From Arthrobacter sp. SLBN-83 (lineage in GTDB: Bacteria; Actinomycetota; Actinomycetes; Actinomycetales; Micrococcaceae): a DNA stretch of 64,000 nt. Shown piece by piece: positions 47,359-56,032 of the stretch. The translations under genes and the position numbers were made by a program. The stretch spans positions 1,426,001-1,490,000 of the forward strand of contig NZ_VFMX01000001.1 in NCBI RefSeq assembly GCF_006715285.1. Direction: 5' to 3'. How positions within the stretch are numbered: the first letter of the stretch is position 1; every line of letters starts with the position of its first letter. The notes under the pieces were generated by a model that was not told the origin of the DNA, did not search any database, and saw nothing but the letters and a program-made list of their open reading frames with translations.

Positions 47359-48057
47359 ATGCTGAATTTTGTTGATTCGGTCCAGGACGCCGTGGCCGGC
47401 ATCAAGGACGGTTCCACGGTGATGATCGGCGGGTTCGGCAACGCCGGCCAGCCGTTCGAACTGATCGATGCCCTGCTTGAATGCGGTGCCACGGACCTGA
47501 CCGTGGTGAACAACAACGCCGGCCAGGGGGACCAGGGCCTGGCGCTGCTGATCAAGGAGGGCCGGGTGAAGAAGATGATCTGCTCCTTCCCGCGGCAGTC
47601 CGATTCCTGGCACTTCGATGCCAAGTACAAGGCCGGCGAGATCGAACTTGAGCTGGTCCCGCAGGGCAACCTCGCCGAGCGGATCCGCGCTGCCGGGGCC
47701 GGGATCGGCGGGTTCTTCACCCCCACCGGGTACGGCACCATGCTCGCCGAAGGCAAGGAAACCCGCTTCCTGGACGGCAAATGGCAGGTGTTCGAGACCC
47801 CCATCCACGCCGACGTCGCCCTGATCAAGGCGCTCAAGGCCGACGGCAAGGGCAACCTGGTGTACCGCAAGACGGCCCGGAACTTCGGTCCGATCATGGC
47901 CGCGGCAGCGAAGCACACCATTGTGCAGGTCGCCGAGATCGTGCCTACCGGCGGACTGGACCCGGAGAACGTGGTCACCCCGGGAATCTACGTCAACAGC
48001 GTCGTCAAAGTTGCCGGCAGCGCTCCCGCTGCAGGCACAAACCGGAAGGTGGCTTGA
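47359..48057 (+). CDS. pcaI: 3-Oxoadipate CoA-transferase subunit A
   Basis: The 232-residue alpha subunit shows the family I CoA-transferase start GIKDGSTVMIGGFGNAGQPFELIDALLECGATDLTVVNNNAG and KKMICSFPRQSDSWHFDAKYKAGEIELELVPQGNLAERIRAAGAGIGGFFTPTGYGT. It moves CoA from succinyl-CoA to 3-oxoadipate with PcaJ. ATG 47359 is three bases after pcaF. Confidence 0.94.
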   Translation: MLNFVDSVQDAVAGIKDGSTVMIGGFGNAGQPFELIDALLECGATDLTVVNNNAGQGDQGLALLIKEGRVKKMICSFPRQSDSWHFDAKYKAGEIELELVPQGNLAERIRAAGAGIGGFFTPTGYGTMLAEGKETRFLDGKWQVFETPIHADVALIKALKADGKGNLVYRKTARNFGPIMAAAAKHTIVQVAEIVPTGGLDPENVVTPGIYVNSVVKVAGSAPAAGTNRKVA

Positions 48058-48058
48058 G

Positions 48059-48748
48059 ATGAGCCTGACCGAAACGTCCCTCCAGACCTCGGCGACGCCC
48101 ATGGGCCGGGATGATCTGGCCCGGCTCGTGGCCAGGGACATCGCGCCGGGGTCCTTCGTGAACCTGGGGATCGGGCAGCCCACCCTCGTGTCCAACTACC
48201 TCACCGAGGAACAGAACATCACCCTCCACACGGAGAACGGGATGCTCGGCATGGGCCCGGAGGCCAAGGGCGACCAGATCGACGGCGACCTCATCAACGC
48301 CGGAAAGATCCCCGTCACCGAACTCCCCGGCGCCTCGTACTTCCACCACGCCGATTCGTTCGCGATCATGCGCGGCGGCCACCTGGACATCTGCGTCCTG
48401 GGCGCCTTCCAGGTCTCCGCCACCGGTGACCTGGCGAACTGGCACACCGGCGCACCCGGGGCGATTCCCGCCGTCGGCGGTGCCATGGACCTGGCCACCG
48501 GCGCCAAGGACGTCTTCGTCATGATGACCCTCCTGACCCGCGAAGGGGCCTCCAAGATCGTGGAGTCCTGCACCTACCCGATCACCGGTGTCGGCTGCGT
48601 GACCCGCGTCTACACGGACAAGGGCGTGTTCCTCACCGGACCCGACGGCGTCTCCGTCCGCGAAACCTTCGGCTGCACGCTCGAAGAACTCCAGGAACTG
48701 GTGCCCGTCCCGCTCAAGGCCGCGCCCGCCGTCGGAAGCGCCACCTAG
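48059..48748 (+). CDS. pcaJ: 3-Oxoadipate CoA-transferase subunit B
   Basis: The 229-residue beta subunit has the catalytic Glu in ITLHTENGMLGMGP and FVNLGIGQPTLVSNYL at its start. It ends about where the family ends (CTLEELQELVPVPLK). ATG 48059 overlaps or abuts the pcaI stop. It completes the pathway to central metabolism. Confidence 0.94.
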   Translation: MSLTETSLQTSATPMGRDDLARLVARDIAPGSFVNLGIGQPTLVSNYLTEEQNITLHTENGMLGMGPEAKGDQIDGDLINAGKIPVTELPGASYFHHADSFAIMRGGHLDICVLGAFQVSATGDLANWHTGAPGAIPAVGGAMDLATGAKDVFVMMTLLTREGASKIVESCTYPITGVGCVTRVYTDKGVFLTGPDGVSVRETFGCTLEELQELVPVPLKAAPAVGSAT

Positions 48749-48759
48749 GATTGGTAACC

Positions 48760-49569
48760 ATGACCGACGCCGTCCGCACGGAAACCCAGCCCCCGCAGGC
48801 CAGCGACCAGTACGTCCAGTCGCTGGCGCGGGGCCTTTCCGTGATCCGTGCCTTCGACGCCGAGCGCCCGGTCATGACACTGTCCGAGGTCGCCGCCCGG
48901 ACAGGGCTCACGCGCGCCACCGCCCGCCGGTTCCTGCACACCCTGGTGGAACTGGGCTATGTGCGCACGGACGGCAAGACCTTCGCCCTGACGGCCAAGG
49001 TCCTCCAGCTGGGCTACGCGTACCTGTCGGGACTGTCCCTGCCGCAGCTCGCGCAGCCGCATCTTGAAGAGTTGTCCCTCAAGCTCGGCGAATCCACTTC
49101 CGCTGCAGTGCTGGACGGCACTGATATTGCGTACGTTGCCCGCGTGACCACCCGCCGGATCATGACCATCGGGATCACCGTGGGTACCCGCTTCCCTGCT
49201 TATGCCACGTCCATGGGCCGGGTCCTGCTCGCGCACCTGCCCACGGCGGAGCTCAAGGCATACCTGGCGGCCGCGGACATCAAACCGCTCACTCCGCGCG
49301 CCCTGGGCACAGTTCCCGAGCTGCTCGCCGTCCTGGAAACCGTTCGCGCACAGGGCTGGTGCCTGCTCAACCAGGAACTGGAACTGGGGCTCATGTCTGT
49401 CGCGGCGCCCGTTTATGACGGGGCCAAGGTGGTGGCCGCCGTCAACGTTTCCCTGCAGGCCCAGTCCGTGGAGGCCAAGCCGGATCCGGACGCCTACCTG
49501 GCATCAGTCACACAGGAAATCGTGGCCACCGCCAAACTCATTTCCGCAGACCTCACCGCCCGCGGGTAG
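48760..49569 (+). CDS. pcaR: IclR family regulator, PcaR/PobR type
   Basis: The 269-residue regulator has a winged helix (SLARGLSVIRAFDAERPVMTLSEVAARTGLTRATARRFLHTLVELGYVRTDGKTFALTAKVLQLGYAYLSGLSLPQLAQPHLEEL) and the effector domain (TRRIMTIGITVGTRFPAYATSMGRVLLAHL). These match regulators of the 3-oxoadipate pathway. ATG 48760 lies 11 bases after pcaJ, so it is probably co-transcribed. AGGA at 48747-48750 overlaps the pcaJ stop. Confidence 0.9.
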   Translation: MTDAVRTETQPPQASDQYVQSLARGLSVIRAFDAERPVMTLSEVAARTGLTRATARRFLHTLVELGYVRTDGKTFALTAKVLQLGYAYLSGLSLPQLAQPHLEELSLKLGESTSAAVLDGTDIAYVARVTTRRIMTIGITVGTRFPAYATSMGRVLLAHLPTAELKAYLAAADIKPLTPRALGTVPELLAVLETVRAQGWCLLNQELELGLMSVAAPVYDGAKVVAAVNVSLQAQSVEAKPDPDAYLASVTQEIVATAKLISADLTARG

Positions 49570-49601
49570 GAACGCCGCCGCGCAGCGCAAGCTGCTTCCG
49601 G

Positions 49602-50198
49602 CTAGCTGATCCTGGTTTGGGCGAACAGCCGGCGGAGTGTGAAGAAGCAGCCCAGCCCACTGAACAGCAGGGCAACGAGGAAGTCCCCGCCGTACCCGTC
49701 GACCAGTTCCCGGTTCGTCGTGAGGTTGAAGAGGAGCAGGTCCCAGGTCTGGGCATCTGCCAGCATCAGCAGTGGAGAGCCCCCGCCAAGGTACTTCGCC
49801 GCGTCCACCAGCATGCCGCCCCAGAACGACAGCAGCACCGTCACCGCCGTTATTGCCACAACCACCCATGCGCCCCGCCGGCTGATGACGCCGCCGGCTC
49901 CCATGACGTACAGGCGCGCTGCCAGCGCCGCGGCGATAAAGGCAACGATGGAGGCCATCCAGCCCATGTTCCACAGCACCAGCCAAGCGGCGATGCCTAC
50001 CGGAACCGCCGCCACAGCGTAGACGGCGCCGCGCACCACATCCTCCCGCGGAGCTGCCGGCGCAGGCACCGGGAGCTGGAACTGGCCTGCAGGCGGCAGC
50101 CATGGTTCCGAAGACCGCTGGCCGTACTGCGGTACCGGAGTTCCGTGACCGCCCTCCGGTCCGGATGGTGTTGCCTCGAATTCTGCGCGCTCTGACAT
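49602..50198 (-). CDS. Hypothetical four-to-five-helix membrane protein
   Basis: The 198-residue protein has a Pro/Gly-rich cytoplasmic lead of about 50 residues (PVPQYGQRSSEPWLPPAGQFQLPVPAP) and then about five hydrophobic segments (AVYAVAAVPVGIAAWLVLW, ASIVAFIAAALAARLYV, AWVVVAITAVTVLLSFW, FLVALLFSGLGCFFTL). ATG 50198 has GGGGGA before it. No motif identifies a function. It separates the pca operon from the second transporter. Confidence 0.65.
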   Translation of the reverse strand: MSERAEFEATPSGPEGGHGTPVPQYGQRSSEPWLPPAGQFQLPVPAPAAPREDVVRGAVYAVAAVPVGIAAWLVLWNMGWMASIVAFIAAALAARLYVMGAGGVISRRGAWVVVAITAVTVLLSFWGGMLVDAAKYLGGGSPLLMLADAQTWDLLLFNLTTNRELVDGYGGDFLVALLFSGLGCFFTLRRLFAQTRIS

Positions 50199-50352
50199 GG
50201 GTCCCCCAATATTTTGTTGTCTGTGAATCCCGCTCATTCTCACACAACAGCGCGTTGACCTGGCCAAATGCGCGGGGTGCAAAGGCAAGAGGCCGACGGC
50301 GGGTGCTTCCCGCCGTCGTCCTCTTCTGTTTGCTCCGTGGTTGTGAAGGCTC

Positions 50353-51690
50353 CTACCGCACGTGGTTGCCCAGCTCCCGGAGCGGGGTCTTGGCGGTCTC
50401 GCGCGCCCACCAGGCACCCGCCACGGCGAGGATGGAGGAACCTGCCACGATCCAGGCTGCCGGTCCCCAGTTGGCCTTGTCCGCTCCCACCAGGGCGGTA
50501 CCCAGCAGCGGGGTAAAACCGGCGCACAGGATGCCGATCTGGAGGCCGATCGCCATGCCCGAGTAGCGGACCTTGACGTTGAAGAGCTCGGAGAACCAGG
50601 CCGGGTAGATGGCGTTGGACATGGCCTAGGTTCCGGCCGTAATCAGTGTGCTGGTCAAAAAGATCATGGGGATGTTCCCGGTGGAGATCACCCAGAAGTA
50701 GACAAAGATCATGGCGCCGGAACCGAGCACGCCCCCGATGAAGATGGGACGCCGGCCAAGGCTGTCCGACCACCGTGCCATCAGGGGCTGGCTGGCGACC
50801 GCCAGCACATTGCCCAGGATGCTCACCCAGAGCATGGTGGAAGCCGGGACACCCACCGACACCGCATAGGCAAGGCCAAAGGACTGCATGAACGTGTTGG
50901 TGACGGTCTCGAAGGACATCAGCGCCACCTGGAAGAACTGTGCCGGGTGGGTCTGGAACATCTTGGCGAAGGGCAGCTTCACCAGTTCGCCGTGGTCATG
51001 CTTTTCCTCGAAAACCTCGGGCTCCTCCAGGGAGCGGCGCACCAGGTACGCGACGATGAGGACCACCAGGGAAAGCCAGAAGGGGATCCTCCAGCCCCAG
51101 GCAAGGCGGTCTGCCTCGCTCATGGCGGCAACAGGAAGGAAGGCAAGGGACGCCAGCACGATGCCGGCCGAGATGCCGCTCATGGCGAAGCTGGCGAAGA
51201 ACCCGCGGCGGCCTTCCGGCGCTTCCTCCGTGGACAACGCCGATGCCCCGGCGGTCTCGGCGCCGGCGGACAGACCCTGCAGGAGGCGCAGCACCACCAG
51301 CAGTGCGGGGGCCCAGTAGCCTGCCAGGCTGAAGTCCGGCAGGGCGCCGATCAGGAACGTGGCGCTGCCCATCAGGACCAGGGTGAGAACCAGGGTGTTC
51401 TTGCGGCCGATCTTGTCACCCAGGTGCCCAAACACCACTGCGCCGAAGGGCCTCGCAACGTAGGCGACGCCGAAGGTGGCGAAGGAGGCGATAAGTGCCA
51501 CGGTGGGGTCGCCCGCAGGGAAGAAGATCTTCGAGAAGACGAGGGAGGCGGCCGTGGCATAGATGAAGAAGTCGTAATACTCCAGGGCGCCGCCGAGGAA
51601 GGCTGCCAACGCTGCCTTCTTTGCGCGCTTGAGACGACGCTGCTCTTCAGGCGTCGCCTGGGCCTGGGCTCCTGCTGCGATGTTGGTCAT
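50353..51690 (-). pseudogene. MHS-family transporter with in-frame TAG
   Basis: This would be a 445-codon MHS/ShiA-like permease (AALAAFLGGALEYYDFFIYATAASLVFSKIFFPAGD, GHLGDKIGRKNTLVLTLVLMG). A TAG at 50628-50626 interrupts the frame after FLTSTLITAGT; the same frame resumes with AMSNAIYPAWFSELFNVKVRYSGMAIGLQIGILCAGF and runs to 50353. The intact paralogue at 36591-37910 has the equivalent segment uninterrupted (YAAANAVWPSFYAEMF). The truncated product would lose about three helices. CAG to TAG is a likely single change. ATG 51690 has GGAAGGA upstream. A sequencing error is possible. Confidence 0.85.
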
Positions 51691-51728
51691 GGTGGGGTTC
51701 CTTCCACGCTGAAGGCGGGGATCTTTTC

Positions 51729-51751
51729 TGTTCGTGTACGCATACCGAACA
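51729..51751. promoter_or_regulatory. IclR-type palindrome TGTTCG-N11-CGAACA
   Basis: The 6-bp arms TGTTCG (51729-51734) and CGAACA (51746-51751), followed by GTGCGAAAT, lie in the divergent gap between the broken transporter and the AroE gene. The phrase TTCTGTTCGT is identical to that before the quinate operon at 39041-39049. Confidence 0.55.
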
Positions 51752-51834
51752 AGTGTGCGAAATGCGCCTAAAGAGAGGATACTAGCCGGTGACGCCAATC
51801 ACAACGGCGATCTCTGCGAAAGGTGGAGCAACGC

Positions 51835-52671
51835 ATGGAACCGCGAACTCACGCTTCCCGCCTGGTCCTGATCGGGTCGGCGGCCTCCCAGGCCATGTCA
51901 CCCGCGCTGTGGAACCCCGTCCTGGCCCGGCTGGGCAACGGCTGGAGGTACGAGGCGTGGGATGTGCCGCCGGATGGCGACCTTGCACAGGTCCGTAAAA
52001 ATCTCCTGGCTCCGGATACGGTGGCCGCCAACGTGACCATGCCGCATAAGCATTGGGCGGCGGAAACCGCGGATGCTGCCGACGAGTCCGTGAGGCTGAG
52101 CGGTGCCTGCAACCTGCTGGTGCGTTCAGGTGAAAGGCTGGAGGCCCACAACACCGACATTACTGCTGCCCGGAAATTGCTTGGGCCCGGCTACCAGCGC
52201 CACGCCCTCCTGCTCGGGGCAGGGGGAGCGGCCCGCGCGGCCCTCATATCCATCCGGGAAAACGTGGGGGCCGTGTCCATCACGGACCGCGATCCCCGTG
52301 CGTCCGCCGAGCTGCTTGTACTCGCGCGCCAACTGGGCCTCGACGCGCATGCCATTACGTGGGAGCAGGCCGGGGATGCCGCTCCTGATGCCTCCCTGAT
52401 CGTCAATGCCACGCCCATCGGAAAAAGCACCTCCGACCCGGCGGCCTGGGGTGGTGCTGCCTTGGCGCCCGACGCCGTCCTGTATGACTTCGTCTACGCC
52501 CGCCACACCACCCCCAGCGTGGCCCGCGCAAAGGCCTTGGGTATCCGGTGCATCGACGGGTGGGACCACCTGCGGGAGCAGGCGGTGGCCATGGTGCCCC
52601 TCCTGGGACTGAACGGAGAAGCAGGCGTGTTGTTGCAGGAATCCCTGGTCCGGCTCCGGCATACGCATTAG
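51835..52671 (+). CDS. Shikimate dehydrogenase family protein
   Basis: The 278-residue AroE-like protein has the catalytic Lys in ANVTMPHKHWAAE, Asp in AHNTDITAAR, and the NAD(P) site LLGAGGAARAALISI. The substrate loop reads ASQAMSPALWN, so the first Ser of the Ser-x-Ser pair is Ala. Strand 2 ends SITDRDPRAS, without the Asn-Arg-Thr of NADP-type AroE. This suggests altered substrate or cofactor use rather than the biosynthetic enzyme. ATG 51835 follows GGTGGAG. It diverges from the broken transporter and precedes an IclR gene. Confidence 0.82.
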   Translation: MEPRTHASRLVLIGSAASQAMSPALWNPVLARLGNGWRYEAWDVPPDGDLAQVRKNLLAPDTVAANVTMPHKHWAAETADAADESVRLSGACNLLVRSGERLEAHNTDITAARKLLGPGYQRHALLLGAGGAARAALISIRENVGAVSITDRDPRASAELLVLARQLGLDAHAITWEQAGDAAPDASLIVNATPIGKSTSDPAAWGGAALAPDAVLYDFVYARHTTPSVARAKALGIRCIDGWDHLREQAVAMVPLLGLNGEAGVLLQESLVRLRHTH

Positions 52672-52783
52672 GACCCGATTCTTGGCCAGGCTTCCTCCGC
52701 AACGGTGCCCGATATGATCGAACAGGCGCGAAAAGCCCGGCAATTCCCTGCCGGTACGCCCGGTTGGTTCGGAGGGCAGGAAC

Positions 52784-53572
52784 GTGGAGGAGCAGGCAGG
52801 CTACTTCGTTAAGTCGGTTGAGAAGGCTTTTGACGTCCTGCTCGCCTTTACCCCGGACCAGCCCCGGCTTACCGTCTCGCAGGTTGCGGCCCGGACGGAC
52901 ATGACGCGGGCTTCGGCCCGGCGCTTCCTGCTTACGCTCTCCGACCTTGGCTACCTCCGGGCTGTCGGGGCGGCCTTCGAGCTGACCGCGCGTTCCCTGG
53001 ACGTGGGCAGGTCCTATCTGGCCGCACTGACCTTGCCCAAGGTGGCCGAGCCACACCTGAGGGACTTGGCGGCGGAGCTTAACGAGACAACGTCCCTGTG
53101 CATCCTCGACGGCGGCGACGTGGTCTACGTGGCCTGCGTTCCTTCTCCGCGCCTGCTGAGCGTGTCCATCACGGTGGGCACCCGCTTCCCCGCCTGGGCC
53201 ACCTCCATGGGCCGGGTCCTCCTTGCCGGGCTGCCTGCGCCGCAGCTGGAGGAATACCTCCACTCGGTCCGGCTCCAGCGCTTCACGGACCGCTCCATCG
53301 GCAGCGTGGAGGACCTGCGCGGCGAAGTGGAAGCGGCAAGGGCCAGGGGCTGGTGCATGGTTTCACAAGAACTCGAGGAAGGCCTTCGGGGCGTGGCCGT
53401 CCCGGTGTGGCGCGGACATGAGGTTGTGGCCGCGGCCAACGTCTCGCTGCAGACGCACCGGGCCGCGGCCCAGGACATCGAAGCGGCAGTCCTGCCCCAG
53501 CTGATGGAAACCGCCCGCCGCATTGCCCTTGATTACGGCGGTCCCGCCGTTCGTGCCGTTCAACCCACCTGA
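52784..53572 (+). CDS. IclR family regulator
   Basis: The 262-residue protein is a close relative of the PcaR-type regulator at 48.8 kb (KSVEKAFDVLLAFTPDQPRLTVSQVAARTDMTRASARRFLLTLSDLGYL; LLSVSITVGTRFPAWATSMGRVLLAGLP; VAVPVWRGHEVVAAANVSLQ). GTG 52784 is preceded by AGGA. TATGAT near 52716 is a possible -10. It is the third IclR regulator in 15 kb and presumably controls the neighbouring AroE gene and the broken transporter. Confidence 0.88.
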   Translation: MEEQAGYFVKSVEKAFDVLLAFTPDQPRLTVSQVAARTDMTRASARRFLLTLSDLGYLRAVGAAFELTARSLDVGRSYLAALTLPKVAEPHLRDLAAELNETTSLCILDGGDVVYVACVPSPRLLSVSITVGTRFPAWATSMGRVLLAGLPAPQLEEYLHSVRLQRFTDRSIGSVEDLRGEVEAARARGWCMVSQELEEGLRGVAVPVWRGHEVVAAANVSLQTHRAAAQDIEAAVLPQLMETARRIALDYGGPAVRAVQPT

Positions 53573-53658
53573 CGCATCAGGCCAAGCCGGCCCTTGGCCT
53601 CGTGGACGGTGCTGACGCACCTGGGAACCGGAGCTGGAGTACGCTGGGTTCGGGAAAT

Positions 53659-53682
53659 TGTCAGCAAAATTGGCAACTGACA
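53659..53682. promoter_or_regulatory. Inverted repeat TGTCAG-N12-CTGACA before the GntR gene
   Basis: TGTCAG (53659-53664) and CTGACA (53677-53682), with AAATTG repeated within, lie 22 bases before the GntR start and may be an autoregulatory operator. Confidence 0.4.
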
Positions 53683-53703
53683 GGGACGGGGAGAAGGTTG
53701 GCT

Positions 53704-54360
53704 GTGGACACCGTGGATGGAGCGGGCCGGGCCCTCACTGCCGTTGAGCTTGCAGAACTCCTGCGCACCGCCATTGTCAGCGGGGAGCTCGTGCCCAACC
53801 AGCGCCTGGTGGAAGGCGACCTTGCCGCCGAGTACGGGGCCAGTCGGGGAAACATCCGGGTTGCCCTCTCGGAGCTGAGTGTCGAAGGCCTCGTGGAGCG
53901 TGTCCAGAACCGGGGAGCGCGGGTGCGTGCAGTCTCTGTGGAGGAAGCGGTGGAAATCACCGAGGTGCGGGCCGCCCTGGAGGCGCTCTGTGCCCGCAAG
54001 GCTGCCGAACGGGCCACCGAGAAGGACATCGTTGAGCTGCAGGACCTGGCAGCCCGGATGAAGGATGCCGTGGAGCGGGGAGACCGCGAGTCCTACTCGG
54101 AAGGCAACCAGGCGATGCACGAAAAAATCATCGCCATGAGTGCGCAGCAGACCGCCGCAGCAACCATCCAGCGGCTGCGGGGACAGGCAGTCAGGTTCCA
54201 ATTCCGCCTTGCCCGCCAGCCGGGCCGCCCGGCCGTCTCCCTGCCGCAGCACCTCGCCATCATTGATGCCGTCTGTGCCCATGACCCGGATGCGGCGGCA
54301 GAAACCATGCGGCTCCATCTCGAAAGCGTGGCGGACGCCATCCGCGCCAGCAACAAATAG
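53704..54360 (+). CDS. GntR/FCD family regulator
   Basis: The 218-residue protein has an N-terminal GntR winged helix (LAELLRTAIVSGELVPNQRLVEGDLAAEYGASRGNIRVALSELSVEGLVERVQNRGARV) and a C-terminal all-helical FCD domain with metal-ligand-type residues (ITEVRAALEAL, GNQAMHEKIIAMS, HLAIIDAV, MRLHLESV). GTG 53704 follows GGGGAGAAGG. It stands 170 bases before the transhydrogenase genes; whether it controls them is unknown. Confidence 0.87.
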   Translation: MDTVDGAGRALTAVELAELLRTAIVSGELVPNQRLVEGDLAAEYGASRGNIRVALSELSVEGLVERVQNRGARVRAVSVEEAVEITEVRAALEALCARKAAERATEKDIVELQDLAARMKDAVERGDRESYSEGNQAMHEKIIAMSAQQTAAATIQRLRGQAVRFQFRLARQPGRPAVSLPQHLAIIDAVCAHDPDAAAETMRLHLESVADAIRASNK

Positions 54361-54530
54361 GCGCAGTCCTTCAGCAAGGCAATCACCGTGCCAAAGTGGC
54401 CTGCTGACAGGCGAATCGTTACCACTAACCCTCCGGCACCTACTCCCGCCGCAGCGCGGAGCGCTTTAGACTCAAGCCAACTGCGTGCAGCAGAGCCGCT
54501 GCACTGCTCGTCAGGAAGAGGAGTCGGCGG

Positions 54531-55727
54531 GTGAAGCTGGGGATTCCGCGGGAACGGCGGGAGGGTGAGCGGCGCGTGGCCGCCACCCCGGACACCGTCA
54601 AACAGCTGGCCGGGATGGGACTGGAGGTCCTGGTGGAAACCGGGGCTGGGGATGGTGCCGGGCACGCAGACCCCGGGTACCAAAATGCCGGCGCCGCGGT
54701 GGTCCCGCAACTGGACCTGGCCGCCCTGGACATCCTGGCCCACGTCCGCCCCCTTGACCTTCACACCGCCGCATCCCTCAAAAGGGGCGCTGTTACCGTA
54801 GGGCTCGCGTCGCCGTCGTCCGAACTGCCGGGTGTGCAGGCGCTCGCGGACAGCGGAGTGACCTCCTTCGCGCTGGAACTGGTGCCGCGCATTTCCCGTG
54901 CCCAGTCCATGGACGCCCTGACGTCGCAGGCGCTGGTGGCCGGGTACCGCTGCGTGCTGGAGGCCGCCATCCGGCTGCCGCGGTTCTTCCCCCTGTACAT
55001 GACCGCCGCCGGAACCATTCCGCCGGCCCGCGTCCTGGTGCTCGGCGCGGGCGTTGCAGGGCTGCAGGCCATCGGCACCGCAAAGCGCCTGGGTGCCCGC
55101 GTCTTCGCCAACGACATCCGCCCCGCCTCCGCGGACGAAGTGGCGTCCATGGGCGGCACGTTCATCCGGCTGGACCTCGAGACGGCGGAGGCGGCAGGCG
55201 GCTATGCCCGGCAGTTGAGCTCCGACGCCGGCACCCGGCAGCGGCAGCTGCTGGCACCCCACGTGGCGCAATCAGACGTCTTGATTACGACGGCGGCAGT
55301 CCCCGGGCGGCCCGCGCCCCTTTTGGTGACACGGGAGATGGTGCAGGGCATGCGCCCGGGATCGGTCGTCGTGGACCTCGCCGCCGAGTCGGGCGGCAAT
55401 GTGGAGGGCTCGGTGCCGGGCCAGGACATTCCCATTCCCACCGCCGACGGCACCGGACACATCACCCTGGTGGGGCTGAAGGACCCGGCCTCCGCGATGG
55501 CGTCCGATGCCTCCCGCCTCTACGCCAAGAACGTGGCCAACCTGCTGGCGCTGCTGGTCCGCGACGGCACCCTCACGCTGAATTTCGATGACGAAGTGGT
55601 GGCTGGTGCCTGCCTCACCCACGCCGGGGAGGTGCGGCACAAAGCCACGGCCGAATTGCTGGCGGCACGGGCGCAGGCCTCAACAGCCGGTGCCGCTGCC
55701 GCCGCCCGGCAGGAAGGAGCGCTCTGA
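54531..55727 (+). CDS. pntAA: NAD(P) transhydrogenase alpha subunit 1
   Basis: The 398-residue NAD(H)-binding domain I opens MKLGIPRERREGERRVAATPDTVKQLAGMGLEVLVE and has LVLGAGVAGLQAIGTAKRLGARVFANDIRPASADEV. The mobile-loop region is near GSVVVDLAAESGGNVEGSVPGQ. The three-gene form is as in Rhodospirillum and many actinobacteria. With the other subunits it uses the proton gradient to make NADPH from NADH. GTG 54531; stop overlaps pntAB by one base. Confidence 0.93.
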   Translation: MKLGIPRERREGERRVAATPDTVKQLAGMGLEVLVETGAGDGAGHADPGYQNAGAAVVPQLDLAALDILAHVRPLDLHTAASLKRGAVTVGLASPSSELPGVQALADSGVTSFALELVPRISRAQSMDALTSQALVAGYRCVLEAAIRLPRFFPLYMTAAGTIPPARVLVLGAGVAGLQAIGTAKRLGARVFANDIRPASADEVASMGGTFIRLDLETAEAAGGYARQLSSDAGTRQRQLLAPHVAQSDVLITTAAVPGRPAPLLVTREMVQGMRPGSVVVDLAAESGGNVEGSVPGQDIPIPTADGTGHITLVGLKDPASAMASDASRLYAKNVANLLALLVRDGTLTLNFDDEVVAGACLTHAGEVRHKATAELLAARAQASTAGAAAAARQEGAL

Positions 55728-56032
55728 TGGCCGGAATCGCACTGCTGACCATTACGGTGCTGGCGGTGTTCGTCGGCTTCGAGGTGGTATCCAAGGTCTC
55801 CAGCACTTTGCATACCCCGCTGATGTCCGGCGCCAATGCCATCCACGGCATCATCCTGGTGGGTGCCGTCATCGTGGCCGGCCAGGCAGCCGACCCGTGG
55901 GTGCTCGCCGTGGCGCTGCTCGCCGTCGTCCTTGCCACCGCCAACCTGGTGGGTGGCTTCGTGGTGACGGACCGGATGCTGCACATGTTCCACGGCAAGA
56001 AGGACGTAGCCACCAAGGCAGGCGGCAAATGA
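55727..56032 (+). CDS. pntAB: NAD(P) transhydrogenase alpha subunit 2
   Basis: The 101-residue membrane subunit has three helices and the block GFEVVSKVSSTLHTPLMSGANAIHGIILVGAVIVA, the family hallmark. It forms part of the proton channel. ATGA overlap with pntB. Confidence 0.93.
   Translation: MAGIALLTITVLAVFVGFEVVSKVSSTLHTPLMSGANAIHGIILVGAVIVAGQAADPWVLAVALLAVVLATANLVGGFVVTDRMLHMFHGKKDVATKAGGK

Noticed and set aside
46033..48195. A 720-codon open frame on the minus strand across pcaF-pcaI
   Set aside because: It is antisense to clearly recognised thiolase and CoA-transferase genes; long antisense frames are expected at this GC, and its translation has no recognisable domain.
50620..50628. 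Recoding of TAG as an amino acid in the MHS transporter
   Set aside because: There is no sign of pyrrolysine genes or a recoding element, and an ordinary nonsense mutation or sequencing error is much simpler.
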